Shown here: positions 7,373 to 16,751 of the stretch, piece by piece
Numbering within the stretch: position 1 is the first letter of the stretch
Layout of the letters: the number at the start of each line of letters is the position of its first letter
Assembly: GCA_963422565.1 (NCBI GenBank)
Contig: OY730228.1
Span: 3,348,001-3,412,000 of the forward strand
Direction of reading: 5' to 3'
Source of the DNA: G963422565 sp963422565
Lineage (GTDB): Bacteria > Pseudomonadota > Alphaproteobacteria > MPNO01
DNA length: 64,000 nt
The notes under the pieces: generated by a model
Told to the model about the DNA's origin: nothing
The model's input: the letters and a program-made list of their open reading frames with translations, nothing else
Databases searched by the model: none
Position numbers and translations under genes: made by a program

Positions 7373-9459
7373 GCTTCATCCACCCCGCGCAGGATCCTGC
7401 CGGACTGCCGCTCGCGTCCCTTTCGGCGATCGTGCTGGATACCGAGACCACCGGCCTCGACGCCCGAAACGACCGTGTCGTCGAGATCGGGGCGGTGCGA
7501 CTGCACGCGGGAGAGCGCGGCGACGACGGCCATTCCGTGCTGGTCGACCCGGCCATCCTGATCCCTCCGGCCTCGACGGCCATCCACGGAATAACCGACG
7601 CCGACACCGCCGGGGCGCCGACGTTCCCCGCCGCCATGGCCGCATTCGCCGAATGGGCCGGGTCTGCCGTCGTCATCGGTTACGCGACCGCGTTCGACAT
7701 CGCCGTCCTCCGGCACGAACACGAACGGCACGGGCTCGTCTGGCGGGAGCCCCGCACGCTCGATGTCAGGGAGTTGGCGGAGGCGCTCGGCCCCGATCTG
7801 CCCGATTGGTCGCTCGAGACGCTGGCGGGCTGGCTCGGCGTCCAGGTCGAAGGACGCCACCGCGCGCGCGTCGATGCGCAGCTCGCCCGCAGCGTCTTTC
7901 GAGCGCTGATTCCGAGATTGCGGACGCGCGGCGTCTCCACCCTCGCCGAGGCCGAGCGATTCTGCCGGCGATCTCGGAGCCGGGCCGACATTGCGATTTC
8001 ACCGGTTCGGTCGACGGCCGAGTATGCGCGCATCGACAGCTTTCCGTACCGCCATCGCGTCGGCGACGTGATGAACTCGCCGCCGCTCGTCATCGCCCCC
8101 GGCGCGACGTTGGCCGAAGCGCTGGCACGGATGACGACGGAGCGCGTGGGCGCCTTGCTGATCGCAGCGGATGCCGGCGGCGCACCCGGCATCGTCACCG
8201 AGCGCGACATTCTGCGTGCCCTGCATGCCCGCGGCGGGGCCGCTCTCTCCGACCGGGTCGGCGATGCGGGCTCGTCTCCCCTGGTGACGGTAGGCCGCAA
8301 CGAGTTCGTCTATCGCGCCCTCGTCACCATGGCCGTCCGTGGATTCCGCCACCTCGGAGTCACCGGAGACAACGGCGCCCTCGTGGGAGCGCTGAGCGCG
8401 CGCGACCTGTTGCGCCAGCGCGCGGAAGACGCGGTATCGCTGGGCCATGAGATCGAGGCGGCGGTCACCCCGGCCCATCTCGGACGGATCTGGTCGGGTC
8501 TCGCGGCCGTGGCCCGGACGCTGATCGACGAGAGAGTGGATGCGCGCGACATCGCCGCGATCATTTCGCGCGAACTCCGCGCGCTCACCTGCCGAGCCTG
8601 CGAGATCGCCGAGACCGAGCTGGTGGCTGGGCGTCTCGGACCGCCGCCCGAACCCTACGCCATGCTGGTGCTGGGCTCGGGCGGCCGCGGCGAGAGTCTG
8701 CTCGCCATGGATCAGGACAACGCGATCGTCCTCCGCGAAGGGCCGCCGGGAAGCGCCGCCGCAGACTGGTGCCGGGCGCTCGGGCGGCGCGTCGCCGACA
8801 TTCTCGACGAGGCCGGCGTGAGCTATTGCCAGGGCGGTGTCATGGCCGCGAACGCCGAGTGGCGGCGCGATCTTGCGGGCTGGAGGACGACGGTCGCGGA
8901 TTGGCTCGCCCGCACGCGTTCCGAAGATGTTCTGAATGCCGACATATTCTTCGACGCGGTGCCCGTCTACGGAGATTTCGGGCTCGCCGACAGGTTGTGT
9001 GGCGAGTCCCTCGCGGCGGCGCGCAGCGCGCGGCCCTTCCTGCACATGCTGGCGCAGAATGCCGCCAGATTCGACCGCCCGGTCGGCTGGTTCGGACGGC
9101 CGCGCTTGGAAAAGGGCAGGATCGATCTCAAGAAGGGCGGCGTCATGCCTCTATTCTCCGCCGCCAGGGTCGTCGCTCTGAGGCACGCCGTTCCGGCCCG
9201 CTCGACCGCCGAACGTCTGCGCGCGGCGAAGGCGCTGGGCGAGGTGCCGGACAGGGTCGTCGACGACCTGCTCGCGGCGCATGGGATTCTTCTGGAACTG
9301 ATTCTGCAACAGCAGTTGCGCGACCTAGAACGCGGTCTGTCGCTGTCGAACCGGGTATCTTTCGCGGATCTCGGGAACCAGCAGCGCCGGCAGCTCGCAT
9401 GGGCGCTCGATCGCCTCCCCTGCATCGCCGACCTTGTCAAGGTACCCCTGCCCATATGA
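7369..9459 (+). CDS. Exonuclease-CBS-DUF294 nucleotidyltransferase fusion protein
   Basis: 696-residue three-part protein. Residues ~18-195 form a DnaQ-like 3'-5' exonuclease domain: VLDTETTG with Asp24 and Glu26 (ExoI), a YATAFDIAVL segment (ExoII) and HRARVDAQLA (ExoIII). Residues ~225-350 are a CBS pair (MNSPPLVIAPGATLAEAL and SSPLVTVGRNEFVYRAL), likely binding adenine nucleotides. From about residue 430 comes a DUF294 nucleotidyltransferase with GSGGRGESLLAMDQDNA, the GSxGRxE...DxD motif also found in GlnD. Family knowledge links CBS-DUF294 proteins to acetate-type symporter genes; the divergent symporter fits that. All apparent catalytic residues are present. Whether it modifies a protein or a nucleotide is unknown. 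Confidence 0.88.
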   Translation: MSFIHPAQDPAGLPLASLSAIVLDTETTGLDARNDRVVEIGAVRLHAGERGDDGHSVLVDPAILIPPASTAIHGITDADTAGAPTFPAAMAAFAEWAGSAVVIGYATAFDIAVLRHEHERHGLVWREPRTLDVRELAEALGPDLPDWSLETLAGWLGVQVEGRHRARVDAQLARSVFRALIPRLRTRGVSTLAEAERFCRRSRSRADIAISPVRSTAEYARIDSFPYRHRVGDVMNSPPLVIAPGATLAEALARMTTERVGALLIAADAGGAPGIVTERDILRALHARGGAALSDRVGDAGSSPLVTVGRNEFVYRALVTMAVRGFRHLGVTGDNGALVGALSARDLLRQRAEDAVSLGHEIEAAVTPAHLGRIWSGLAAVARTLIDERVDARDIAAIISRELRALTCRACEIAETELVAGRLGPPPEPYAMLVLGSGGRGESLLAMDQDNAIVLREGPPGSAAADWCRALGRRVADILDEAGVSYCQGGVMAANAEWRRDLAGWRTTVADWLARTRSEDVLNADIFFDAVPVYGDFGLADRLCGESLAAARSARPFLHMLAQNAARFDRPVGWFGRPRLEKGRIDLKKGGVMPLFSAARVVALRHAVPARSTAERLRAAKALGEVPDRVVDDLLAAHGILLELILQQQLRDLERGLSLSNRVSFADLGNQQRRQLAWALDRLPCIADLVKVPLPI

Positions 9460-9683
9460 TGTCGCCGGATTCGCCGCGGCCTCGGCTCGGCCTTCCGGCG
9501 CCTGCTGGTCGTCGCTTCGTTCTGCGGCAGGACAGCCCCGATCTCGTCGATGATCTGTGCAAGGCGGACGAGGAGCACGGCCGGGACGACGAGATCCATC
9601 GACGCGCCGCCTCCCCGCGTCGGGCGTTGCATCGGAGCCGGATGATGTCATAGTGCCCGGGTTCGGTCACGAGAGATGGCGGC

Positions 9684-10271
9684 ATGGATATCCGTAAGCT
9701 GGTCACGATGGTCGAGGAGACGCGGCGCGAGCAGGGTCGTGCGGTCCTGCCTGCGGCTCGAAAGGCGGCGGCGGTCGCGGTCATCCGCAACCCCTATGCG
9801 GGCCGCTACGACGAGGAGCTCGAGGATCTGCAGGAGGCGGGGGCCGCGCTCGGCGATCTGTTGGTCCGCCGGGCGGTCGAGGCGCTCGGGATCGACGGCG
9901 CCGACATCCAGAGCTACGGCAAGGCGGCGATCGTCGGCGAGGCCGGCGAACGCGAGCATGCCGCGGCGGTGCTTCACCCGCGGCTCGGCCGACCGGTGCG
10001 CTCGGTCGTGGGTCCGGCCGCCTCGATCATGCCGTCCACCAAGAAGATCGGCGGGCCAGGCACGGTTATCGATTGCCCGCTGCATCACAAGAACGAGATC
10101 TGGACCTTTAGCCATTTCGATGCGATGGAGATCTCGCTCGCCGACGCGCCTCGCGCAGACGAGATTCTGGTCGCTGTCGTTCTTTCCGACAGCGGCCGGC
10201 CGCTCGGCCGCATGGGTGCTGGCGTCCGCGTCGCCGACGTTATGGCCGGTGGCCGCGGCGGTTCGCGTTAG
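9684..10271 (+). CDS. Amino acid synthesis family protein (DUF1185)
   Basis: 195-residue protein of the 'amino acid synthesis' family (PF06684/DUF1185). Typical pieces are VIRNPYAGRYDEELEDL near residue 33, HSYGKAAIVGE-like QSYGKAAIVGE at about 74-84, EHAAAVLHP, and GGPGTVIDCPLHHKNEIW followed by SHFDAMEI. The family name comes from a weak historical link; the biochemical activity is not established. The gene precedes the DUF1015 gene by 57 bases and may be co-transcribed with it. Confidence 0.85.
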   Translation: MDIRKLVTMVEETRREQGRAVLPAARKAAAVAVIRNPYAGRYDEELEDLQEAGAALGDLLVRRAVEALGIDGADIQSYGKAAIVGEAGEREHAAAVLHPRLGRPVRSVVGPAASIMPSTKKIGGPGTVIDCPLHHKNEIWTFSHFDAMEISLADAPRADEILVAVVLSDSGRPLGRMGAGVRVADVMAGGRGGSR

Positions 10272-10328
10272 CGCTCGGCGGATGCGCGGCGGCCGCGGCG
10301 CCGATCAGCGCGGGGACTGGGAGTATCC

Positions 10329-11552
10329 ATGACGCTCTTGCGTCCGTTCCGCGCCATGCTGCCGCGCCCGGACCTCGCCCAGGCGATCGCGGCGCCGCCC
10401 TATGACGTGCTTTCCAGGGAGGAGGCCGGCGCTTGGGCGGCCGGGCGGCCGCACAGCTTCCTCCATGTCTCGAGGCCGGAGATCGATCTGTCGGCGGACA
10501 TCCCGGCGGACGCGCCGGCCGTCTATGAGAGGGCCGCGCGGAACATGGCCCGGCTCGTCGATGACGGGGCGTTCGCGGCCGTCGGGTCGCCGACCTGCTA
10601 TGTGTACCGCGCCACCGAGGGCGCCCACTCGCAGATCGGCGTCGCCGGCGCGGTCCCGCTCGCGGCCTATCTCGACGGACGGCTGCGCCGCCACGAGTTG
10701 ACCCGCCCCGACAAGGTCGCCGACCGCGCCCGGCATCTCGGCGCTGTCGGGCTCCACGCCAGCCCGGTGATGCTCGCCCATCGCGACGATCCCCGGCTGG
10801 AGCGGGCCGCGGCGCGCATCGCCGAGGGACCGCCGACGATCCAAGCGTCGGTTGACGGCGTCGCGCATGCGGTCTGGGTGCCCGAGGGCGTGCTGGCGGA
10901 AGAGCTGAACGCCGCTGCCGCGGCGGTCCCGAGACTCTATGTCGCCGACGGTCATCACCGTTGCGCCGCCGCGGCCGCGCTGGCCCGCGGCCGCGATTCC
11001 CGCGGTGCCGCGCTGCTCGGCGTTGCCTTCCCCGAGAGCCGGATGCGCATTCTCGCATATAACCGCGCGGTCGCCGATCTCAACGGCTGCGATGCCGCGG
11101 GGCTGCGCGCGAGGCTGTCCGACCAATTCTCGGTCGCCGGCGCCGACCGACTGGCGATGCCCGACCGGGCGCGTTGCTTCGGCATGTATGTCGACGGCCG
11201 CTGGTACCGGCTCGCGCTCCGCAGGCCGCCGGAACCGGAGACCGATCCGGTCGCGCTGCTTGATGTAGAGATTCTGGCGCGGACCGTTCTCGCGCCGATT
11301 CTCGGGGTGGTCGATCCGACGAGGGACGACCGTATCTCGTTCGTCGGCGGCAGCCGCGGGCTCGCGGCGCTGGCGCAGCGGGTCGATTCTGGCGAGATGG
11401 CGGTCGCGTTCGCGCTCTACCCGACGCAGCTCGAGGAGCTGCTTGCCGTTGCCGATGCGGGCGGAACCATGCCCCCCAAGTCGACCTGGTTCGATCCCAA
11501 GCTCGCCGACGGGCTGCTGTTGCTGCCGCTGGCCTCCGAAGACGGCGGCTAG
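10329..11552 (+). CDS. DUF1015 family protein
   Basis: 407-residue member of the DUF1015 family (COG4198). Signature segments are the N-terminal AAPPYDVLSREEA (residues ~20-32), HELTRPDKVADRARHLGA near 121-138 and the strongly conserved VADGHHRCAAA near 202-212. The function of the family is not established, although it is often found close to serine biosynthesis genes in other bacteria; no such gene is here. It ends overlapping the cupin gene on the other strand by 4 bases. Confidence 0.85.
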   Translation: MTLLRPFRAMLPRPDLAQAIAAPPYDVLSREEAGAWAAGRPHSFLHVSRPEIDLSADIPADAPAVYERAARNMARLVDDGAFAAVGSPTCYVYRATEGAHSQIGVAGAVPLAAYLDGRLRRHELTRPDKVADRARHLGAVGLHASPVMLAHRDDPRLERAAARIAEGPPTIQASVDGVAHAVWVPEGVLAEELNAAAAAVPRLYVADGHHRCAAAAALARGRDSRGAALLGVAFPESRMRILAYNRAVADLNGCDAAGLRARLSDQFSVAGADRLAMPDRARCFGMYVDGRWYRLALRRPPEPETDPVALLDVEILARTVLAPILGVVDPTRDDRISFVGGSRGLAALAQRVDSGEMAVAFALYPTQLEELLAVADAGGTMPPKSTWFDPKLADGLLLLPLASEDGG

Positions 11553-11929
11553 GCCGCGCCGGCATGTCGGCCGGAGCCGTCGATATCGACGATCCGATGG
11601 GGCGAGGCGTGGATGCCCAGCGTTTTCAGCGGAACGTCGCCGATCACTCTGAAGCCGTGCCGAACGCCGGGCTCAAGCACGACGGTCACGCCGGGATGGA
11701 GGGGGACCGCGTGGCCGTGGTCGGCCGACCAGGCTTCGCCTTCTCCCTCCAGGACGGTGATGACCTCGACATAGGGGTGCGAATGCTCCGGCGTGGTATA
11801 GCCGGGGGGCGATGTCTGGATGCCGGTGCGAAGCGGCGTGGTTCCCGCATCGTCGCCGACGAGCGTCTGATAGGTGGCGCCGCCGGGAAACGGTTCGGCG
11901 GCGATATCGGCGAGTCTGACGACCCTCAT
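11549..11929 (-). CDS. Cupin-domain protein
   Basis: 126-residue single-domain cupin. The first cupin motif is visible as PEHSHPYVEVITVLEGEGE (His49, His51, Glu55 by count) and the second as PLHPGVTVVLEPGVRHGFRV with its His near residue 91, so a metal site of three His and one Glu is likely. Small stand-alone cupins include isomerases, dioxygenases and binding proteins; nothing here distinguishes between them. Its 3' end overlaps that of the DUF1015 gene. Confidence 0.8.
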   Translation of the reverse strand: MRVVRLADIAAEPFPGGATYQTLVGDDAGTTPLRTGIQTSPPGYTTPEHSHPYVEVITVLEGEGEAWSADHGHAVPLHPGVTVVLEPGVRHGFRVIGDVPLKTLGIHASPHRIVDIDGSGRHAGAA

Positions 11930-12258
11930 CGGCGTTCTCCTCCGTCCGTCCGTCCGGTCCGTCGCGGAACCCGCGACGATCGCATGCGGTGCCCGAGAGT
12001 ATAAGCGGCTCTTCGCCGTCGATCACCCCGGCAGGGCCGGGCTAGCAAGTCTCGTTTTGGCGGGCCGGCGACCGGGCCTGACGCGGGGCTGCGCCCTGTC
12101 GCTCGACGCAACCGCGACCTCGACATCCCAGCCCGGACGGCTCCCCGCCGCACGATTCTCCCGCGCGATCGCATCCCCAATCCGTTACGCCGCAAAAAGA
12201 AGACTTCCGGTCCGATCGAGATTTCGTCTCGGATGCGGATGGGCTAGGCTCCGGCGCC
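11930..12258. other. Divergent intergenic region
   Basis: 329 bases between the starts of the cupin and ThDP-enzyme genes. It should contain both promoters. I find no convincing sigma-70 box pair, repeat or small gene in it. Confidence 0.5.
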
Positions 12259-13869
12259 ATGAACAATGCCGATTTGATCGTCGCCGCGCTCAAGTCCGCC
12301 GGGTTGACCCATGGCTTCGGCGTCCCGAGCGGCAACGTGTTGCCCGTCATCGAGGCGATGCGGGCGGGTGGGCTGACCTTCGTGCTGACCGCGCATGAAG
12401 GGAGCGCCGCCTTCGCCGCCGACGTGATGGGGCGAATGACCGGCCGTCCGGGTCTCGCCATCGCGACGCTCGGGCCGGGGGCGACCAACCTGACGACCGG
12501 CGTCGGCGATGCCTGGCTCGACCGTTCACCGATGATCGCGCTCACCTGCACGCTCGACCGGAACCAGCTGGGCCGGCGAATCCAGATGTGGATCGACCAT
12601 CACGCGTTGTTCGCGCCGATCGCCAAGGCGAGTCTCGCGTTGCGGCCGGGTCGCGTCGCCGAGACCGTGGCGAGCGCCGTCGCGATCGCGCTCACCGAGC
12701 CGCAGGGGCCGGTTCATCTCGACCTGCCGGAGGATGTCGCGCTGCTGCCCGCCGAGGAGGCGGTCCCGGCGATCTGCGCGCCGCCGCCCTCGCCGCCTGG
12801 GGACGGGAAGGCGCTGGCCCATGCTTTCGACCGCATCGGCGCCGCGCGCCGTCCGGTCGCGGTCATCGGCAGCACGGCCATGCGGCTTGCCCGTCCGGAC
12901 TTGCTCAGCCGGGCGGTCGAGCGGCACGGTCTCCCGTTCGCGACGACGACGATGGCCAAGGGTCTGATCGACGAGGATCACTCTCTCGCCCTCGGCTGCA
13001 TCGAACGGGCGCGGCGCCAAGTCCAGCGGCGCTTCCTGGCGACGGCGGACCTCATCGTCGGGATCGGCTACGATCCCGTCGAGGTGGAGTACGAAGCCTG
13101 GATCGGGGACGTGCCGTTGGTGCATATCGATCCCGAGCCGGCGGACACCGACGGGTCGGTCGCGGTCCTCGCCGAGGCGACCGGCGATCTGGCTGCTTCG
13201 CTCGCCCGGTTGATCGCCTCCCCCGCCCTGTGCAACGACTGGAGCGGGGACGAGATTCGGGCGCATCGGGCACGGTTTCAGGCGTCGCTCCGCCCGAAGA
13301 CATCGGGCTTCGCGCCGCATCAGGCGATCGACGCGGTCCGTGCCGGGCTCTCCGCCGACGGCGTGCTCGCTTTCGACGTCGGCGCGCACACCCACCAGAT
13401 CGCCAGCCAGTGGACTGCGCATGCGCCGCGTAGCTTCCTGATCACTAACGGATGGTCGTCGATGGGCTTCGGGTTGCCGGCCGCCATCGCGGCCAAGATC
13501 GCCGCCCCGGAGAGGGATGTCGTCTGTCTGATCGGCGACGGTTGCTTCCAGATGACCTGCGGGGAGGTCGCGACCGCGATGCGGCTCGGCCTCACGCTGC
13601 CGATCGTGGTGCTCAACGATGGCTGGCTCGGCCTCATCAAGGTCAAGCAGACCAGACGCCGATACGGACATGTGGGGACCGCGCTCGGTGGCACCGAACC
13701 GGGGTCGGGTCCGCCGACGCCGCCGCATTATTTCGGGGCCCCGGCGCATGCGGTCCACGCTCCCGACGAGCTGACCTCCGCGGTGAGCCGAGCCCTCTCC
13801 GCGCCAGGCCCGACCGTGATCGAGGCCTGGGTATCACCCGACCATTACGACGAGACCGTGTTCGACTGA
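12259..13869 (+). CDS. Thiamine-diphosphate-dependent enzyme (acetolactate synthase-like)
   Basis: 536-residue three-domain ThDP enzyme of the acetolactate synthase/benzoylformate decarboxylase superfamily. The catalytic glutamate is Glu47 in TAHEGSAAFAADVMGRMTG. The Mg-ThDP motif starts at GDGCFQMTCGE (about residue 423) and ends with VVLNDGWLG. The central domain, with VAVIGSTAMR and VGIGYDPVE, matches the non-catalytic Rossmann part. No small regulatory subunit gene is nearby, so ordinary branched-chain synthesis is unlikely; a decarboxylase or carboligase in an acid catabolic route is the better guess. Its last 25 bases overlap the convergent ligase gene. Confidence 0.85.
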   Translation: MNNADLIVAALKSAGLTHGFGVPSGNVLPVIEAMRAGGLTFVLTAHEGSAAFAADVMGRMTGRPGLAIATLGPGATNLTTGVGDAWLDRSPMIALTCTLDRNQLGRRIQMWIDHHALFAPIAKASLALRPGRVAETVASAVAIALTEPQGPVHLDLPEDVALLPAEEAVPAICAPPPSPPGDGKALAHAFDRIGAARRPVAVIGSTAMRLARPDLLSRAVERHGLPFATTTMAKGLIDEDHSLALGCIERARRQVQRRFLATADLIVGIGYDPVEVEYEAWIGDVPLVHIDPEPADTDGSVAVLAEATGDLAASLARLIASPALCNDWSGDEIRAHRARFQASLRPKTSGFAPHQAIDAVRAGLSADGVLAFDVGAHTHQIASQWTAHAPRSFLITNGWSSMGFGLPAAIAAKIAAPERDVVCLIGDGCFQMTCGEVATAMRLGLTLPIVVLNDGWLGLIKVKQTRRRYGHVGTALGGTEPGSGPPTPPHYFGAPAHAVHAPDELTSAVSRALSAPGPTVIEAWVSPDHYDETVFD

Positions 13870-15299
13870 GTTTCGGGCTGCCCGTCCGCGCGCGGCGCCA
13901 GCCGCAGACCGGCCTTGACGACTTTGCCGGCGGGACCCTTGGGAAGATGTTCGACGATCCGGAAATGGCGCGGGCATTTGTATCCCGCCATGCGCTCGCG
14001 GCAATACGCCTCGAGCTCGTCCGAGGTCGCGCTGCCGCCGGGCCGGAAGACGACGAACGCGGCGATCTCCTCGCCCAAATCGGCGTCGCCGACGCCGACG
14101 ACCGCCGCCTCGACGATCGCCGGGTGGGTCTGGAGCACGGCTTCGACCTCGCCCGCGGCGACGGTGAACCCGCCCCGCATGATCATGTCCTTCTTGCGCC
14201 CGACGATGCGCACGAACCCGTCCTCGGAGACGGTCGCGAGATCGCCGGTTTTGAACCACCGCCCCGACAGCACGTCCGTCGTCTCCTCGGGCCGGCCGTG
14301 ATAGGCGCTCATCCGCGCCGGGCTGTCGATCCACAGCTCGCCGGTCTCGCCCGCGGCCAGCGGCGCCTCGTCCTCGCCGACGACGCGGAGGGAGACGCCC
14401 GGCACCGCGCGCCCGATCGCCTCCGGGCGGTCTTCGCCGTCGCTGGCGCGGTACGAGATCGGCCGGAATAGCTCCGTCATCCCGTAGCCGCGCAGTATGC
14501 GCAGACCGGTGGCGCGCCGCCAGGCCTCGACGAGCTCCCAGGGGCAGGGCGCCGCACCCGAGAGGGCGTAGCGCAGGCTGACGAGATCGGCCCCGGCGAG
14601 CGCCGGGCTCTCCAGAATGCGTCGAAACATCGTCGCCACGCCGGGGAAGACCGTCACCCGATGCCGCGCGATCGCGGCAAGCGCGTCCTCGGCCGAAAAG
14701 CGGTCCAGGAACACGACCGAGCCGCCGGACAGCAGAGGGCCGAGCACGGCTCCGAATATCCCAAGCGAATGGGCGAGGGGGAGCGCCGCCAGCGACACAT
14801 CGGTTTCCGAGAGCATCATGACCGGGTGGCGCCAGGACTCCAGCGCGAACGCGGTGGCGCGCTGCGACAGCCTGGCTCCCTTGGGGGTTCCCGTGCTGCC
14901 GGACGTATAGAGGACGAAGGCGTTGTCCTCCGCGCCGACCGGCGTCGCCGGGAAGTCGGCGTCCTCGTCGGGGAGAGACCGGACGACCCGCTCCGGGGCG
15001 AGGTCTTCGAGAATCTTCCCGCGCTCCGCGGCGGTGAGCCGGGGGTTCAACGGGGTCGCGCAGGCCCCCGTCTTCAGCACGCCGAAGACCGCGACTGTCA
15101 ACAGCAGCGGATCGTCGAAATCCAGCGCGACCCGGGATCCGTTTCCGATGCCGCCGTCGGAGAGGCGAGCCGCCAACCCGCCCGCCATGGCTGCGCAGGC
15201 ACGCCAGGACATCGCCTCGCCGCCCGCGGTCAGGAGGACCCTCTTGTCGGCCCGGTCTCGGGCGCAGGCGTCGAGGAGCGCGGCGACCGAGACCGGCAT
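13845..15299 (-). CDS. Acyl-CoA synthetase (AMP-forming)
   Basis: 484-residue class I adenylate-forming enzyme. Motifs: VLYTSGSTGTPKGA (P-loop-like A3, residues ~131-144), YGMTE (A5), WFKTGDLATV (A7), GRKKDMIMRGG (A8) and a C-terminal PKGPAGKVVK bearing the catalytic Lys. It should activate a carboxylic acid to its CoA thioester via an acyl-adenylate. It starts 4 bases after the UbiD stop, so the two are translationally linked; a decarboxylase followed by a ligase suggests a pathway for an aromatic or unsaturated acid. Confidence 0.88.
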   Translation of the reverse strand: MPVSVAALLDACARDRADKRVLLTAGGEAMSWRACAAMAGGLAARLSDGGIGNGSRVALDFDDPLLLTVAVFGVLKTGACATPLNPRLTAAERGKILEDLAPERVVRSLPDEDADFPATPVGAEDNAFVLYTSGSTGTPKGARLSQRATAFALESWRHPVMMLSETDVSLAALPLAHSLGIFGAVLGPLLSGGSVVFLDRFSAEDALAAIARHRVTVFPGVATMFRRILESPALAGADLVSLRYALSGAAPCPWELVEAWRRATGLRILRGYGMTELFRPISYRASDGEDRPEAIGRAVPGVSLRVVGEDEAPLAAGETGELWIDSPARMSAYHGRPEETTDVLSGRWFKTGDLATVSEDGFVRIVGRKKDMIMRGGFTVAAGEVEAVLQTHPAIVEAAVVGVGDADLGEEIAAFVVFRPGGSATSDELEAYCRERMAGYKCPRHFRIVEHLPKGPAGKVVKAGLRLAPRADGQPETQSNTVSS

Positions 15300-15303
15300 G
15301 GTC

Positions 15304-16662
15304 TTAGCTCAGGAGCGCATTCACGTCGATGCCGTTCCAGACTTCCGGCGGGAAGCTGTGGCGCGGTGTGAACGCATCCAGGCTCGGCTTGGCGGTCGCA
15401 TCGACTCCCCATTTGGCGGTGTAGCCGTCGTCCCCGCCGGTCGAGGGGTCGAGGTCGGAGCCGCGCGCTCCGGCAATCACCGTCAGGTCGCGATCCGGCT
15501 GGCAGCGCGTGGCGATCGCCCAGTTGATCTCGCGGTCGTTGAAGATGTCGACGTCGTGGTCGACCACGACCACGCGCTTCATGTAGAGATCTGCGCCGAG
15601 GACGGCGAGGATGGCGTTCTTCGCCTGGCCGGGGAGGCGTTGCTCGATCGCGACGTAGCAGGTGAACGGGCTCGGAACCCTGACCGCCTTGACCGAAGGG
15701 ACCATGGCCCGGACGGCGCGGTACAGGTTGGCCTCCATCGGTATGGTCGACAGCAGCATATGGTCCAGATGGCCGACGGTGATGTCGTGGAAGACCGCGC
15801 CCGTGCGGTGCGTTACCGCATTCACCTTCACGACCTCGCGCGGCCGCTCTCCCAGGCTGTAGCCGGTGAATTCGCCGAACGGCCCCTCGGCGACCCGCTC
15901 TCGGGGGAGTATCTCGGCTTCGATGATCATCTCGGCCTGGGCCGGCGCGAGGATGTCCGAGGTCTCGCAGCGAACCAGCTCGAGCGGCTCGCCCAGGAGC
16001 GCACCCATGATCCCGCGCTCGTCCTCGTCGATCGAGCCGATGGCGAGACAGCCGAGCGCGATCGCCGGATGCACGCCGACTGCGAAGGCGACCGGCAGGC
16101 TCTCGCCGCGCGATTCCGCGACTTGGTAATACTCCCAGAGATGCTTGCCTAGCGTGAGGTGGATCGAGGTGGTGTCCTTTCCGGTAATCATCAGCCGGTT
16201 GTAGGCGCAGTTCCACATCTCGCCGTCGGGGTCCTTGGCGAAGGAGATCGCCGCGGTGATATAGGCGCCGCCGTCGCCCCGATGATGTTCCAGCTGCGGC
16301 AGCGCTCCGAGGTCGAGGTCGGCGCCCTTGAGGATCACGTCCTTGCAGGCTCCGGTATTGACCTCGCGCGGCGGGATCGGGGACTCCATCGCTTGCAGAT
16401 ATTTCCGCAGCATCTCCCTCGGCGCGGCGTTCATCGCCATCGCCAGCCGCGACCGGCCGGCGTGCAGATTGGTCAGGACCGGAAACTCGGAGCCCGCGAC
16501 GTTCTGGAACAACATCACCGGCCGCCGGCGCGCCTGCCTCTCGATCTTCACGACGGCGGCCGTGACCTCGTGCCGCGGGTCCATCTCTCGATAGACAGTG
16601 ACGATCTCGTCCGGGCGTTCGGCCCGGATGCGCTCCAGATAGCTCGGGAGGTCCTGCGGCAT
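15304..16662 (-). CDS. UbiD-family prenylated-FMN decarboxylase
   Basis: 452-residue UbiD-type (de)carboxylase. The active-site element EGPFGEFTGY near residue 260 contains the two glutamates of the E-R-E network (equivalent to Glu277 and Glu282 of fungal Fdc1). NRLMITGKDTTSIHL near residue 158 supplies the arginine and flavin-phosphate binding region. The enzyme needs prenylated FMN made by UbiX; no ubiX gene is present in the window. Substrates of the family are aromatic, heteroaromatic or alpha,beta-unsaturated acids. Middle gene of the VOC-UbiD-ligase operon. A second, unlike UbiD lies at 46440-48077. Confidence 0.9.
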   Translation of the reverse strand: MPQDLPSYLERIRAERPDEIVTVYREMDPRHEVTAAVVKIERQARRRPVMLFQNVAGSEFPVLTNLHAGRSRLAMAMNAAPREMLRKYLQAMESPIPPREVNTGACKDVILKGADLDLGALPQLEHHRGDGGAYITAAISFAKDPDGEMWNCAYNRLMITGKDTTSIHLTLGKHLWEYYQVAESRGESLPVAFAVGVHPAIALGCLAIGSIDEDERGIMGALLGEPLELVRCETSDILAPAQAEMIIEAEILPRERVAEGPFGEFTGYSLGERPREVVKVNAVTHRTGAVFHDITVGHLDHMLLSTIPMEANLYRAVRAMVPSVKAVRVPSPFTCYVAIEQRLPGQAKNAILAVLGADLYMKRVVVVDHDVDIFNDREINWAIATRCQPDRDLTVIAGARGSDLDPSTGGDDGYTAKWGVDATAKPSLDAFTPRHSFPPEVWNGIDVNALLS

Positions 16663-16751
16663 TCGGGGGTGCTTTCCGTCGTCTTCGCAATCGGGTTCCG
16701 TTTCGGGCGCGCCACGCTAACGGCGCGGGGGCGGACGGACAAGGCAGGGGG

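Noticed and set aside
9460..9683. Small gene between the CBS/DUF294 gene and the DUF1185 gene
   Set aside because: Short open frames on both strands, none with a ribosome site and plausible composition.
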